Positions 1 through 7,812 of a stretch of DNA of 33,856 nucleotides are shown piece after piece. A program made the position numbers and the translations under genes. Location of the stretch: contig JAZQSX010000054.1 in NCBI GenBank assembly GCA_045630285.1, forward strand, positions 1 through 33,856, written 5' to 3'. The notes under the pieces were generated by a model that worked only from the letters and a program-made list of their open reading frames with translations, did no database searches and had not been told where the DNA came from. Position 1 is the stretch's first letter, and the number at the start of each line of letters is the position of its first letter. This stretch comes from RGIG3009 sp045630285 (GTDB taxonomy: Bacteria > Bacillota > Clostridia > Oscillospirales > Acutalibacteraceae).

Positions 1-33
1 AAAAAATCCTAATCCAGCCAAAAACACCCCCAG

Positions 34-62
34 ACCCGAAGCGTTTTCGAGACGCTTTGGGT
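34..62 (-). terminator. possible terminator of the rpsO-pnp operon
   Basis: A 10-bp inverted repeat (34-43 with 53-62, one G-U pair) lies just beyond the pnp stop codon. Read on the minus strand it is followed about 10 nt later by a short T run. The gap between stem and T run is longer than in a classical intrinsic terminator, so this may be a 3' stabilising hairpin instead. Confidence 0.4.
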
Positions 63-68
63 TACAGA

Positions 69-2264
69 TTAGTCGTCACGGCGACGGTTGTTGCGGGGAC
101 GGAAGCCGCCCTGGCGGGAGGCCGGACGGGAGGATTCCTCACGGGGAGCGATCGGTTCGGGAGTCAGACCCTCGACCTGGATCAGCGCATCACGGCGGGA
201 CAGGTTGATACGACCCTGCTCGTCGATCTCGGTGACCTTGACCAGCACTTCATCACCGACGGTGACGATGTCCTCGACCTTTTCCACACGCTTGACATCC
301 AGCTTGCTGATGTGGACGAGGCCCTCCTTACCGGGAGCGATCTCGACGAAGGCACCAAACGCCATCAGGCGGGTAACACGACCCTTATAGATCGCACCGA
401 TCTCGGGATCCTTCGCAATCGTCTCGATGACAGCCAGCGCACGGTTGGCGTTCTCGGTGTTGACAGCCGAGATGAAGATGGTGCCGTCTTCTTCGACGGT
501 GACGTCGCAGTTGAAGTCAGCCTGGATCTTCTGGATGACCGCACCGCCCTTACCGATGACCTCGCGGATCTTATCCACGTCGATCTTGGTGGTCAGCATC
601 TTGGGAGCGTAGGGGGAGAGCTCTGCGCGAACCTCGGGGATCGCCTTGAGCATGATCTCGTCGAGGATGTACAGACGTGCCTTGTAGGTCTTCTCCAGCG
701 CCTCTTTGATGATAGCGGGGGTCAGACCGTGCACCTTCAGGTCCATCTGGATAGCGGTGATACCCTTGTGCGTACCGCCGACCTTAAAGTCCATATCGCC
801 GAAGAAGTCTTCCAGACCCTGAATGTCGACCATGGTCATAAAACGGTCGCCCTCGGTGACCAGACCGCAGGAGATACCGGCAACGGGCGCCTTGATCGGC
901 ACACCGGCAGCCATCAGAGCCAGCGTGGAGCCGCAGATGGAAGCCTGCGAGGTGGAACCGTTGGAGGACAGCACCTCGGATACCAGACGCATGGTGTAGG
1001 GGAACTCCTCCTGAGAGGGCAGCACCGGAACGAGCGCACGCTCAGCCAGGGCACCGTGACCGATCTCACGACGGCCGGGGCCACGAGACGGCTTGGTCTC
1101 GCCCACCGAGTAGGAGGGGAAGTTGTAGTGGTGCATATAGCGCTTCTCGGTCTCATCATCCAGACCGTCGAGCAGCTGAGCATCGTCGGGGTTACCCAAC
1201 GTAACGGTGGTCAGCACCTGCGTCTGGCCACGGGTGAACATACCGGAACCGTGCACACGGGGCAACAGATCGACTTCGGCAGCCAGCGGGCGGATCTCGT
1301 CGATGGCACGGCCGTCAACACGCTTGCCGTCATCCAGCAGCCAGCGGCGGACAACGTACTTCTGCAGCTTGTACAGGCACTCGTCGATCTTGGCGATCTC
1401 TTCGGGATACTGCTCGTCGAACTTCTCGTGTACCTTGTCGTACACGGGGCGCAGACGCTCGTCACGGATCAGCTTGTCATCGGTATCCAGCGCATAGCGG
1501 ACGTCCTCGATAGCGAAGTCCTTGATCGCCTCGTACATTACCGGGTCGGGATCGTTGGACTGGAAAGAGAACTTCGGCTTGCCGATTTCCGCCTGAATGC
1601 CCTTGATGAACTCCACGATCTGCTGGTTAGCAGCGTGACCTGCCATAATACCGTCGAACATCGTCTCGTTGTCGATCTCGTTGGCGCCGGCTTCGATCAT
1701 AGCGACCAAGTCAGCGGTGGAAGCAACGGTTACGTGCATTTCGGAGCGTTTCTCCTGCTCGGCGGTGGGGTTGATGACGTACTCGCCGTCGATCAAGCCA
1801 ACAACGACGCCGGAGATCGGGCCGTCCCACGGAATGTCCGAGATGGAGATCGCAATGGAAGCACCGATCATAGCGGTGGTTTCCGGCGGGCAATCGGGGT
1901 CAACCGACATCACGGTGCAGACGATGGACACATCGTTGCGCATATCCTTCGGGAACAGGGGGCGGATCGGGCGGTCGATCACACGGGAGGTCAGAATGGC
2001 CTTCTCGGTGGGACGACCCTCACGGCGCTGGAAGGAGCCGGGGATGTGACCCACGGCGTACAGCTTCTCTTCGTAGTCCACGGACAAGGGGAAGAAATCC
2101 ACGCCTTCACGGGGCTTTGCCGATGCCGTAACGTTGCACAGGATCGAGGTGTCGCCGTAGCGCACCATGCAAGAGCCGCTGGAGAGCTGAGCCATTTTGC
2201 CGACCTCAACCTTGAGGGGACGACCGGCCAGTGTGGTTTCAAACACGCGGTAGTTTTCAAACAT
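69..2264 (-). CDS. pnp: polyribonucleotide nucleotidyltransferase (PNPase)
   Basis: Phosphorolytic 3'-5' exoribonuclease of cytoplasmic RNA turnover. It releases nucleoside diphosphates and can run in reverse to add tails. The 731-residue product has the full family layout: N-terminal RNase PH domain (about 10-215), an alpha-helical linker, a second RNase PH domain (about 315-545, with FTRGQTQVL and the SNGSTSQASICG stretch), a KH domain with the IGKGG loop (about 565-575) and an S1 domain (about 622-692, GRVTRLMAFGAFVEI). The C-terminal tail is Arg/Gly/Pro-rich. The ATG at 2264 follows GGAGG with 9 nt spacing. I see no convincing promoter directly upstream, so it is probably read from the rpsO promoter, the usual rpsO-pnp arrangement. 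Identity is near certain. Confidence 0.98.
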   Translation of the reverse strand: MFENYRVFETTLAGRPLKVEVGKMAQLSSGSCMVRYGDTSILCNVTASAKPREGVDFFPLSVDYEEKLYAVGHIPGSFQRREGRPTEKAILTSRVIDRPIRPLFPKDMRNDVSIVCTVMSVDPDCPPETTAMIGASIAISISDIPWDGPISGVVVGLIDGEYVINPTAEQEKRSEMHVTVASTADLVAMIEAGANEIDNETMFDGIMAGHAANQQIVEFIKGIQAEIGKPKFSFQSNDPDPVMYEAIKDFAIEDVRYALDTDDKLIRDERLRPVYDKVHEKFDEQYPEEIAKIDECLYKLQKYVVRRWLLDDGKRVDGRAIDEIRPLAAEVDLLPRVHGSGMFTRGQTQVLTTVTLGNPDDAQLLDGLDDETEKRYMHHYNFPSYSVGETKPSRGPGRREIGHGALAERALVPVLPSQEEFPYTMRLVSEVLSSNGSTSQASICGSTLALMAAGVPIKAPVAGISCGLVTEGDRFMTMVDIQGLEDFFGDMDFKVGGTHKGITAIQMDLKVHGLTPAIIKEALEKTYKARLYILDEIMLKAIPEVRAELSPYAPKMLTTKIDVDKIREVIGKGGAVIQKIQADFNCDVTVEEDGTIFISAVNTENANRALAVIETIAKDPEIGAIYKGRVTRLMAFGAFVEIAPGKEGLVHISKLDVKRVEKVEDIVTVGDEVLVKVTEIDEQGRINLSRRDALIQVEGLTPEPIAPREESSRPASRQGGFRPRNNRRRDD

Positions 2265-2418
2265 GATAAAATCCTCCGTTCAAAATATATTTCCGATCGG
2301 CACGCGGCAGGATTTTTAGCAATAAAACCAACGTTTTGGAGAAAAAACGCTCGTTTCACTGCTAAAAAACCGCTTGTCCGTGCCGTAAGCGGCAGAAAAA
2401 AGATAAGAAATGTGGTTA

Positions 2419-2446
2419 GAGGCAGGCGGGGTCGCCCGCCTGCCTC
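2419..2446 (-). terminator. rpsO-pnp intercistronic hairpin (partial terminator or processing site)
   Basis: A perfect 12-bp GC-rich stem (2419-2430 with 2435-2446) with a 4-nt loop begins 12 bases downstream of the rpsO stop codon. No T run follows immediately on the minus strand; a T-rich stretch comes only about 17 nt later. It could be a leaky terminator, an RNA processing site, or a stabiliser of the rpsO mRNA. In E. coli a terminator hairpin and an RNase III-cut hairpin sit in this same gap, but conservation of mechanism is inference. Confidence 0.6.
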
Positions 2447-2457
2447 ACAGCGCAATC

Positions 2458-2721
2458 TTATTTGCGGATGCCGAGCTTCTCGATGATTGCACGATACCGA
2501 GTGATATCCTTCTTCATCAGGTAGTTCAGCAGGTTGCGGCGATGACCAACCATCTTCAGCAGACCGCGACGGGAGTGGTGGTCCTTCTTGTGCACCTTCA
2601 GGTGCTCGGTCAGATCGTTGATGCGCTTGGTCAGCACGGCAATCTGAACTTCCGGAGAACCGGTGTCACCCTCGTGGGTGGCGTACGCCTTCATGATTTC
2701 GGTTTTTTCCTGTGCCAGCAT
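2458..2721 (-). CDS. rpsO: 30S ribosomal protein S15
   Basis: Primary 16S rRNA-binding protein of the small-subunit platform. The product is 87 residues, near the usual 88-89 of the family. It carries the signature segments THEGDTGSPEVQIAVLT, KKDHHSRRGLLKMVGHRRN and LLNYLMKKD that form the RNA-binding helices. The frame stays open further upstream, but the ATG at 2721 is chosen because AGAGGTG lies 7 nt before it and the S15 family starts here. It is followed by a strong hairpin and then pnp on the same strand. A promoter and a roughly 110-nt structured leader precede it, consistent with S15 autoregulation as known for this family, although the leader class was not matched to a described one. 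Confidence 0.98.
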   Translation of the reverse strand: MLAQEKTEIMKAYATHEGDTGSPEVQIAVLTKRINDLTEHLKVHKKDHHSRRGLLKMVGHRRNLLNYLMKKDITRYRAIIEKLGIRK

Positions 2722-2862
2722 GTAAAACACCTCTTTAATAAATATTTTCCGCAAACCCAGAAGGGGAATCGGTGTGTCCCCACAGGGGCATACTCCGCGA
2801 TCCGGGTAAGGGCTACACATAGCGTGCTTGGGTATTATAACACAACAATTCGGAATTGTAAA
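2722..2862 (-). promoter_or_regulatory. rpsO promoter and structured leader
   Basis: On the minus strand a -35 TTTACA (2857-2862) and a perfect -10 TATAAT (2834-2839) are separated by exactly 17 nt. A 7-bp inverted repeat with a 1-nt centre (2845-2859) lies in the spacer and touches the -35 box. The transcribed leader of about 105 nt has several short complementary GC-rich segments, including a CCCC/GGGG hairpin, before the Shine-Dalgarno sequence. Regulation by S15 binding is an inference from other bacteria. Confidence 0.75.
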
Positions 2863-2880
2863 GTATTATTTTTTTGTTTT

Positions 2881-3711
2881 TTAGATCCTGCCTGCACGGA
2901 GCTCCCGCATATTCGCCGCCAGCTGCTGCAGCGTGATCTCCTCACGCTGATACGGCTTGCGTGAGACCTCATACATCAGCGGTCCGCTGTAATCGGCGGT
3001 CTCCAGGATGCCGAGCAGCTGCTTCCAATCGTTGCAGCCGTCGCCGGGCAGGCGATGCCGCTCGTCGACATGATCGTAATCCGAGATATGCACCGTGGCG
3101 ATCGGCAGACCGCTGTCGATCAGGGCGGTCAGGAACGCCGCATTGTCCTCGTCGAGTGAATGGTTAAAATCAAAGCAGACGGATGCGCCGGTATCCTTCA
3201 ACAGCTCGATCATCTCGGCAGAACGGTTGCACAGGCAGGTGCGCGGCAAGTTTTCCACCGCCAGCGTGAGTCCTTCGTTACGACACGCTTCGTTCAGTGT
3301 CAGAATAGCGTCGTGGCTTAGTGCCAACCGACGGGGGCGATCCTCCGGAGCAATCGGTTCGGAGGAGGGGTGCAGTACAATGGTTTTCACACCGACCGCC
3401 GCACCGAAACGAATAAAGCGAAGATTATCGTTGATAATGTGTTGCCGCTCTTCGCAGTTTTCGGTAGAAACGTCCAGCACCTCGCTGAACGGCAGGTGTA
3501 ACGACCACAATTCCACCCCTTCCTCAGCCGCTATCGTGCGGAGCTGAGAGGCGGCGTGGGGATCATCCAATACCGCAGGATAGCGGACCGGACCCCAAAT
3601 CAGTTCGACAGCGTCAATGCCGTTTTCGTGAACAGCGTGCAGTACCGAACGGTCGATCGCCCCCAGAAACGAGCAGGATGTTCCCAAACGTGCGTTGGAT
3701 ACCGTTGTCAT
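2881..3711 (-). CDS. sugar phosphate isomerase/epimerase-like TIM-barrel protein
   Basis: A 276-residue soluble protein of the xylose-isomerase-like / AP-endonuclease-2 TIM-barrel superfamily. The metal-site strand motifs appear in order: SLHLPF, VLHPSS, AVENLP, CFDFNHS, VHISDYDHVDERHRLPG and MYEVSR. These supply the Glu/Asp/His ligands of the divalent-metal site. The His-rich segment followed by GDG resembles hydroxypyruvate isomerase or inosose-type enzymes more than DNA-repair EndoIV. Substrate cannot be read from sequence. Of two in-frame ATGs, the one at 3711 is preferred: AAGGGGG lies 7 nt before it, but only 1 nt before the ATG at 3717. It has its own promoter (3732-3760) and stands alone between the Rnf operon and rpsO. 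No hairpin terminator follows it. Confidence 0.8.
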   Translation of the reverse strand: MTTVSNARLGTSCSFLGAIDRSVLHAVHENGIDAVELIWGPVRYPAVLDDPHAASQLRTIAAEEGVELWSLHLPFSEVLDVSTENCEERQHIINDNLRFIRFGAAVGVKTIVLHPSSEPIAPEDRPRRLALSHDAILTLNEACRNEGLTLAVENLPRTCLCNRSAEMIELLKDTGASVCFDFNHSLDEDNAAFLTALIDSGLPIATVHISDYDHVDERHRLPGDGCNDWKQLLGILETADYSGPLMYEVSRKPYQREEITLQQLAANMRELRAGRI

Positions 3712-3731
3712 AGTCATTCCCCCTTGAGCAA

Positions 3732-3760
3732 ACTATATCACAACGGTGGAGAAAAGTAAA
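3732..3760 (-). promoter_or_regulatory. promoter of the TIM-barrel isomerase gene
   Basis: Minus-strand -35 TTTACT (3755-3760) and -10 TATAGT (3732-3737) are separated by 17 nt. The predicted transcript start lies just upstream of the ribosome binding site, giving a leader of only about 15 nt. Confidence 0.55.
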
Positions 3761-3767
3761 TCTCTTT

Positions 3768-4664
3768 CTACAGTGGCAGTGAAGAGAAAATGCAGGACAG
3801 CACCGAAGCAACCGCCAAGGTGGCGGGTGCACCGTGAAACCGCTTGGCAAGGGATGTCAGACGCAGCTTATGATGCCAGCCGGTGAGAAGAGAAAGACCC
3901 ACAAACGCACCGAGGGCGATGAGAACGGGCGGCCACCACAAAGCGGCCCTGCGGGTCAGCAGCGTGTACACGGGCAGCAGGACGATCCATTCACGGGGGT
4001 CGTAGCGGGCGGGAAGCAGAGAGAGGATCAGAACGCCGAGGGCGGTAATTCCCCAGACGCTGTATCTGTCGGGCAGGATGCGGGTAACGATGCCGAGGGT
4101 GGAGCCGACAGCGGCGAGTAGGGGGATGATAAGAGGCAGGTGGCGGGAAGAATGCTCACCGAGCAGCGGTGAATTCAGGCAGAACATCCACAACATTACA
4201 GCAGCAATCAACAAACCGCCCGCTCCGTCTTCCAAGGTCGGTGAAATGCCGAGCGGTAATACCGTGATGCCCCACAGTGTACCGCCGGACAGCAATTCCC
4301 GAAGTACGCCGATGACAATGAAAGAGGGGAATAAGCGTCCGTGCGGGCGGTTCTCCTGCAAGGCGACCGGCCCGCATACGGCGAACAGCAGCGCCGTGAT
4401 GGGATCGGCAAGCTCCAACGGTTGGAGTGCCGGAAATGTCACCTGAGCGATCGGAGCAAGCGCCGCACCTACACCGAGTGAGAACAGACAGGCAGCGGGA
4501 AGGGACAGCGGGAGCGATAGGCGAGACAATACCGAGTGGAACAGACGGGTAAGAAGGCCTATTACGGCGGTAACGCCGATACGCAGCAGGGCTTGCTGCG
4601 GGGAGGTACACCCGACAGCCAGTGCAATGAGCCACACGGTGTCGGCACGGGGAACGATGGTCAT
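3768..4664 (-). CDS. divergent RnfE-RnfA fusion membrane subunit
   Basis: A 298-residue, highly hydrophobic protein with about 11-12 predicted membrane segments, in the place where rnfE and rnfA normally follow rnfG. The first half (about 1-168) resembles RnfE/NqrD: a Cys near residue 19 in an AVGC turn, a second Cys near 97 before GPVALQEN, then VIGVLRELLSGGTLWG. The second half (about 175-298) resembles a shortened RnfA/NqrE: LLPVYTLLT, LGAFVGLSLL and the ending FHGAPATLAVASVLS, which lines up with the RnfA C-terminus. Separate RnfE and RnfA are about 200 and 190 residues, so both halves are reduced. The RnfA half appears to lack both cluster-binding Cys (Ser188 and an Arg-Arg pair instead). 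Start: ATG at 4664, with AAGGGGG 6 nt upstream; the in-frame TTG at 4670 has no spacing. The frame is unbroken. The assignment rests on by-eye alignment. Confidence 0.65.
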   Translation of the reverse strand: MTIVPRADTVWLIALAVGCTSPQQALLRIGVTAVIGLLTRLFHSVLSRLSLPLSLPAACLFSLGVGAALAPIAQVTFPALQPLELADPITALLFAVCGPVALQENRPHGRLFPSFIVIGVLRELLSGGTLWGITVLPLGISPTLEDGAGGLLIAAVMLWMFCLNSPLLGEHSSRHLPLIIPLLAAVGSTLGIVTRILPDRYSVWGITALGVLILSLLPARYDPREWIVLLPVYTLLTRRAALWWPPVLIALGAFVGLSLLTGWHHKLRLTSLAKRFHGAPATLAVASVLSCIFSSLPL

Positions 4665-4677
4665 ACGCAACCCCCTT

Positions 4678-5595
4678 TTAGTCTAGCGAAGCGATAAAGG
4701 TAACAGCACTGTTAACGGCATTGATAACAGCCTGCGAGGAGGTGGTAGCACCGCTGACGCCGTCGATGCTGCTGCCGTCGGTGCTTCGTGCCATAGCCAA
4801 CGCCTCACTCGACAAGGTGATAAACGGTGTCACGCTAATGGTGGCGCCGGTGTAGGCATCCGTTTTACCGGTGTCCGATTGATAGACGATGCGGGATGGG
4901 TCTTGCAGTGACAGCAAGGCATTTTCCATGATGTCCGCCTGCTCGTGCCACGGCAGCCCGTCTTCGCTCATCACATACTCGCCCGCTTCGGAAAGCTCAC
5001 GCTTGGTAACGGTGCTGTTTTTCTGTTCGGCATCCCACGTGACCTCGGTGATTTTTCCGTCCGAAAGTGTCAGAGTAACAACGTCACGAAACCCGGAGGA
5101 ATCGTACGCCTTAGCGGTGGCACGGTAGGTTCCGTTGCGCAAGGTAACACGCTGTTTTCCGTTGTTCAGGTGGAACGGTTGTCGCCGTGAAGAAAACTGA
5201 TCCAGAAACGCCGATTCGGTTACCCGTGCGCCATAACCGGGAGTCTCCCGATGTTCACCGATACGTACGCCGATGACCGTCTTTTTATCTCGGGAAACGG
5301 CTGTGTGAACCTCCATTTTTCCGCCGTAGCCTTGCACCACGGAGGTGACAGCGTAGCCGACCGTTTCTTCGTCATCATCCAATGCTGTCCAGGCACCGGT
5401 GACGTGCGGATCGTCCGATGTGAGTATTTCCTCAAAATAGGCGGCGTTGAGCAAGCTTTTGAACGTTTGTCGGACTTGCTCACTGCTTTGACGCAGAAGC
5501 TGACGGCGTGTCAGCAGATCACCTCCCCACAACAGTCCGAGTGAAACCACGGCGGTGACGAGCAGGGATAAGCACGTTTTTGTCACAGAGTTCAA
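4678..5595 (-). CDS. rnfG: RnfG-type electron transport subunit with two FMN-attachment motifs
   Basis: A membrane-anchored flavoprotein subunit of an Rnf-type complex. A single N-terminal membrane helix (about 8-25) is followed by an extracytoplasmic part. The RnfG signature QGYGGKMEVHTAV (about 88-100) and GEHRETPGYGARV (about 113-125) are present, and the C-terminus has SGATTSSQAV (Thr284), the classical covalent FMN-Thr site. Between these lies an extra region of roughly 110 residues (about 152-270) that looks like a second FMN-binding domain with its own YTGATIS motif (Thr252). The total of 305 residues compares with about 200 for typical RnfG. Translation probably starts at TTG 5595, overlapping the rnfD stop; AGGAG lies 8 nt upstream and no better start exists. 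Attachment of two flavins is inference. Confidence 0.88.
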   Translation of the reverse strand: MNSVTKTCLSLLVTAVVSLGLLWGGDLLTRRQLLRQSSEQVRQTFKSLLNAAYFEEILTSDDPHVTGAWTALDDDEETVGYAVTSVVQGYGGKMEVHTAVSRDKKTVIGVRIGEHRETPGYGARVTESAFLDQFSSRRQPFHLNNGKQRVTLRNGTYRATAKAYDSSGFRDVVTLTLSDGKITEVTWDAEQKNSTVTKRELSEAGEYVMSEDGLPWHEQADIMENALLSLQDPSRIVYQSDTGKTDAYTGATISVTPFITLSSEALAMARSTDGSSIDGVSGATTSSQAVINAVNSAVTFIASLD

Positions 5596-6497
5596 GGCGA
5601 GCGCTCCTTTCGTTTGGTACCGTACACCCGTGGTCTGGAAAACCGATCCAGCAGCGGCGTGAACAGATTCATGATGAGTACCGCAAAGCAGACACCTTCG
5701 GGGTACGGCCCCCATACACGCAGTATGGCAGTGACTATGCCGACACCCATAGCAAACAGTGCTTCGCCGAACGGCGTGGTCGGGCTGCCGGTATAATCGG
5801 TGAAAATATAAATTGCGCCAAATAAAAAGCTGCCGGATAACAATTGACGCAGTACATTGCCGCCCGTGGCGACGATGACGGCGGAAAAGGCGGCGATTGC
5901 CAGCACGGGTATACGCCAATGGATGACCCTTCGCACAAGCAGGTACCCGCCACCAAGGAGGATGAGCAGTGCTGAGGTTTCGCCTATTGATCCATTGACA
6001 CGTCCGACAAACAAAGACAAATAGGAGACGGTCTCGGAGGATAACGGTGTGGCGGAGGAGACAGCATCCGTCAGGGTGTAACCGACGAGATAAGCAGGAA
6101 ATACCGTCAACAACAACGCCCGTGACGCCATAGCGGGATTGAATACGTTGGCACCGATACCGCCGAAGGCGTCACGAAATATGATAATGGCAACGGCACA
6201 GAAGATCGACAGGAGCCACGGCGGTATACCGACGGGGCAGGAGAGAGCCAGGATCAGTCCGCTGACCAGGGCACTGCCGTCGAACGGATGCGTCGCACCG
6301 TGCAGGCGGGCAGAAAGGCGATCGGAAAGCCAGGACACGGCGAGAGCCGTCACGATGAGCAAGGCGGCATTTTTCCCGAAAAACCACACCGCCGCTATGG
6401 AGGGCGGCGTTAGAGCGATGCAGACGTCGTACATGATCATCGGTGTGCGACGCTGATTACGCAGAAACGGCGCCAGGTATTTTTTTGAAGAACTCAT
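5592..6497 (-). CDS. rnfD: RnfD-type electron transport membrane subunit
   Basis: A 301-residue polytopic membrane subunit of the Rnf/Nqr family that carries covalent FMN. It shows the family segments FRDAFGGIGANVFNPAMASRA (split here only for recognition: RDAFGGIGAN, FNPAMASR), the flavinylation site DAVSSATPLS (Thr150 is the probable FMN attachment residue), and a hydrophobic C-terminal part with WGPYPEGVCFAVLIMN and GTKRKER at the end. Length is slightly below the usual 320-350. The ATG at 6497 overlaps the rnfC stop codon as ATGA, showing translational coupling, and its stop overlaps the rnfG TTG start. Confidence 0.93.
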   Translation of the reverse strand: MSSSKKYLAPFLRNQRRTPMIMYDVCIALTPPSIAAVWFFGKNAALLIVTALAVSWLSDRLSARLHGATHPFDGSALVSGLILALSCPVGIPPWLLSIFCAVAIIIFRDAFGGIGANVFNPAMASRALLLTVFPAYLVGYTLTDAVSSATPLSSETVSYLSLFVGRVNGSIGETSALLILLGGGYLLVRRVIHWRIPVLAIAAFSAVIVATGGNVLRQLLSGSFLFGAIYIFTDYTGSPTTPFGEALFAMGVGIVTAILRVWGPYPEGVCFAVLIMNLFTPLLDRFSRPRVYGTKRKERSP

Positions 6498-7780
6498 CGG
6501 CACTCTCCTTTGCGACGGACCTGCGTGATGCGTGCGGCGAGCTGGCGCCGTGCCGGACAAACTCGGGAGCAACAGCCGCAAGAAATACACGCTGTTGCTT
6601 TCAAATCGGCACACAGCGCCTCGTCTTGATGTAGCCATGCCTGGTCGATCAGATAGGGCATCAAGCCTGACGGGCAGGTACGGACACACGCACCGCATCG
6701 GATGCAGGGGGTCTCTTCTTGCGATTCCGTCGGCAAGACCAGCACGCCGCCGCAGGGCTTTGGCAGACCGGCCTCCGTGGATACCAACCGTTTGCCCGTC
6801 ATCATGCCGCCGACGATCCATTGCGTTTTATTTCCCACAATCAGAGGCTCGGCCTGCGCAACCAACTCACGAAACGGCGTGCCAATGGGTACAAATAAGT
6901 TACAGGGTTGCTTGACAGCACCAGACACGGTGACCGCACGGTGCGTCAGGGGGAGCCCTCTGGCGGCATCAGCCATAGCGGCGGCGGTGGCGACGTTGGA
7001 GACCAGGATTCCCCACGCCGAGGGATAGACACCCAAAGGAAGCTCGATTCCGAGAACGGCGTATATCAGTTGCTTTTCACAGCCCTGTGGATACCGTTCC
7101 GGCAGTTGGATGACCGTCCACGAGGTGGTTTCAGCGATGCGATGCAATGCACGGGCGACCACCGCGGATTCGGCGCACAGCCGCACACCGTCCGACGGCA
7201 CGTGGCATGCCCGTGCCATCAAAGCAATACCCTCACGCAGGGTGTCGGTCTGTTCGATGGCGAGTCGCCCGTCGCAGGCGAGGTACGGTTCGCATTCGCA
7301 GGCGTTGATCAGCAGATGATGAGCGGTGACACCGCTGTATTTGCGGAAGGTGGGAAATCCGGCACCGCCCAACCCTACCAAACCACCGTCATACATTCGT
7401 TGGACGATCGCCTCGGCATCCGCCGAGGTCGATAACGACGGCAGGGGTGTGGCGGGTGTTTTTTGCGAGTTGCCGTGTACGGTGATCAAGGGGGCAGGGT
7501 GCCCGTCGATCGTCAGGTGGCTTGCGTTTTCGATGCTGACCGTGCCGCACAAGCCGCTGTGGAGCGGCGGCATAGCACCGGTAGGGTCGTGTGCCAGCAG
7601 ATCGCCGATCCGCACCGTTGCGCCCGGTTCCACTGTCGGCGTGAAGTGGGTCTTACCGTCTTGCAGCGGCAGACGGATGACTGAGGGCATAAACACCTGC
7701 AGCGGCTGATGCAGTGCCTCACGCTTAGCTTGACAGAGAACCTCGGAAAAACGAATTCCTCCCCGAAATGATGCTGCCAT
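6494..7780 (-). CDS. rnfC: RnfC-type NADH/ferredoxin electron transport subunit
   Basis: A 428-residue peripheral subunit of an Rnf-type complex, the predicted NADH:FMN and Fe-S module. It has the N-terminal GGIRF turn, the Gly-rich LVGLGGAGFPT flavin/nucleotide loop (about 134-144), NACECEPYLACD (about 159-170), ERYPQGCEKQLIY (about 228-240) and two [4Fe-4S] motifs (C359/362/365/369 and C398/401/404/408). The frame is open from 7819, but ATG 7780 is chosen: GGGAGGA precedes it at good spacing, while the 7819 ATG has no ribosome binding site. It is first in the operon, followed by rnfD and rnfG with overlapping codons. A weak promoter-like pair lies in the divergent gap. No RnfB gene accompanies it, so the ferredoxin partner is unknown. 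Confidence 0.95.
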   Translation of the reverse strand: MAASFRGGIRFSEVLCQAKREALHQPLQVFMPSVIRLPLQDGKTHFTPTVEPGATVRIGDLLAHDPTGAMPPLHSGLCGTVSIENASHLTIDGHPAPLITVHGNSQKTPATPLPSLSTSADAEAIVQRMYDGGLVGLGGAGFPTFRKYSGVTAHHLLINACECEPYLACDGRLAIEQTDTLREGIALMARACHVPSDGVRLCAESAVVARALHRIAETTSWTVIQLPERYPQGCEKQLIYAVLGIELPLGVYPSAWGILVSNVATAAAMADAARGLPLTHRAVTVSGAVKQPCNLFVPIGTPFRELVAQAEPLIVGNKTQWIVGGMMTGKRLVSTEAGLPKPCGGVLVLPTESQEETPCIRCGACVRTCPSGLMPYLIDQAWLHQDEALCADLKATACISCGCCSRVCPARRQLAARITQVRRKGECR

Positions 7781-7812
7781 ACGATTCCTCCCTGCAATGC
7801 GACGGAGTCGCT

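Noticed and set aside
2310..2345. A small CCAA/TTGG hairpin with T-rich tail before pnp as a terminator.
   Set aside because: A four-base A/T-containing stem is too weak to terminate, and pnp needs read-through from rpsO.
57..2486. A very long open frame (809 codons) on the plus strand opposite pnp.
   Set aside because: It lies entirely antisense to a clear pnp gene, has the low-complexity Asp/Leu/Val/Gly look of a shadow frame, no ribosome binding site and no recognisable family.
3718..3767. A possible hidden rnfB remnant after the E~A fusion.
   Set aside because: Only about 50 bases lie before the next gene, filled by a promoter; no Cys-rich reading frame is present.
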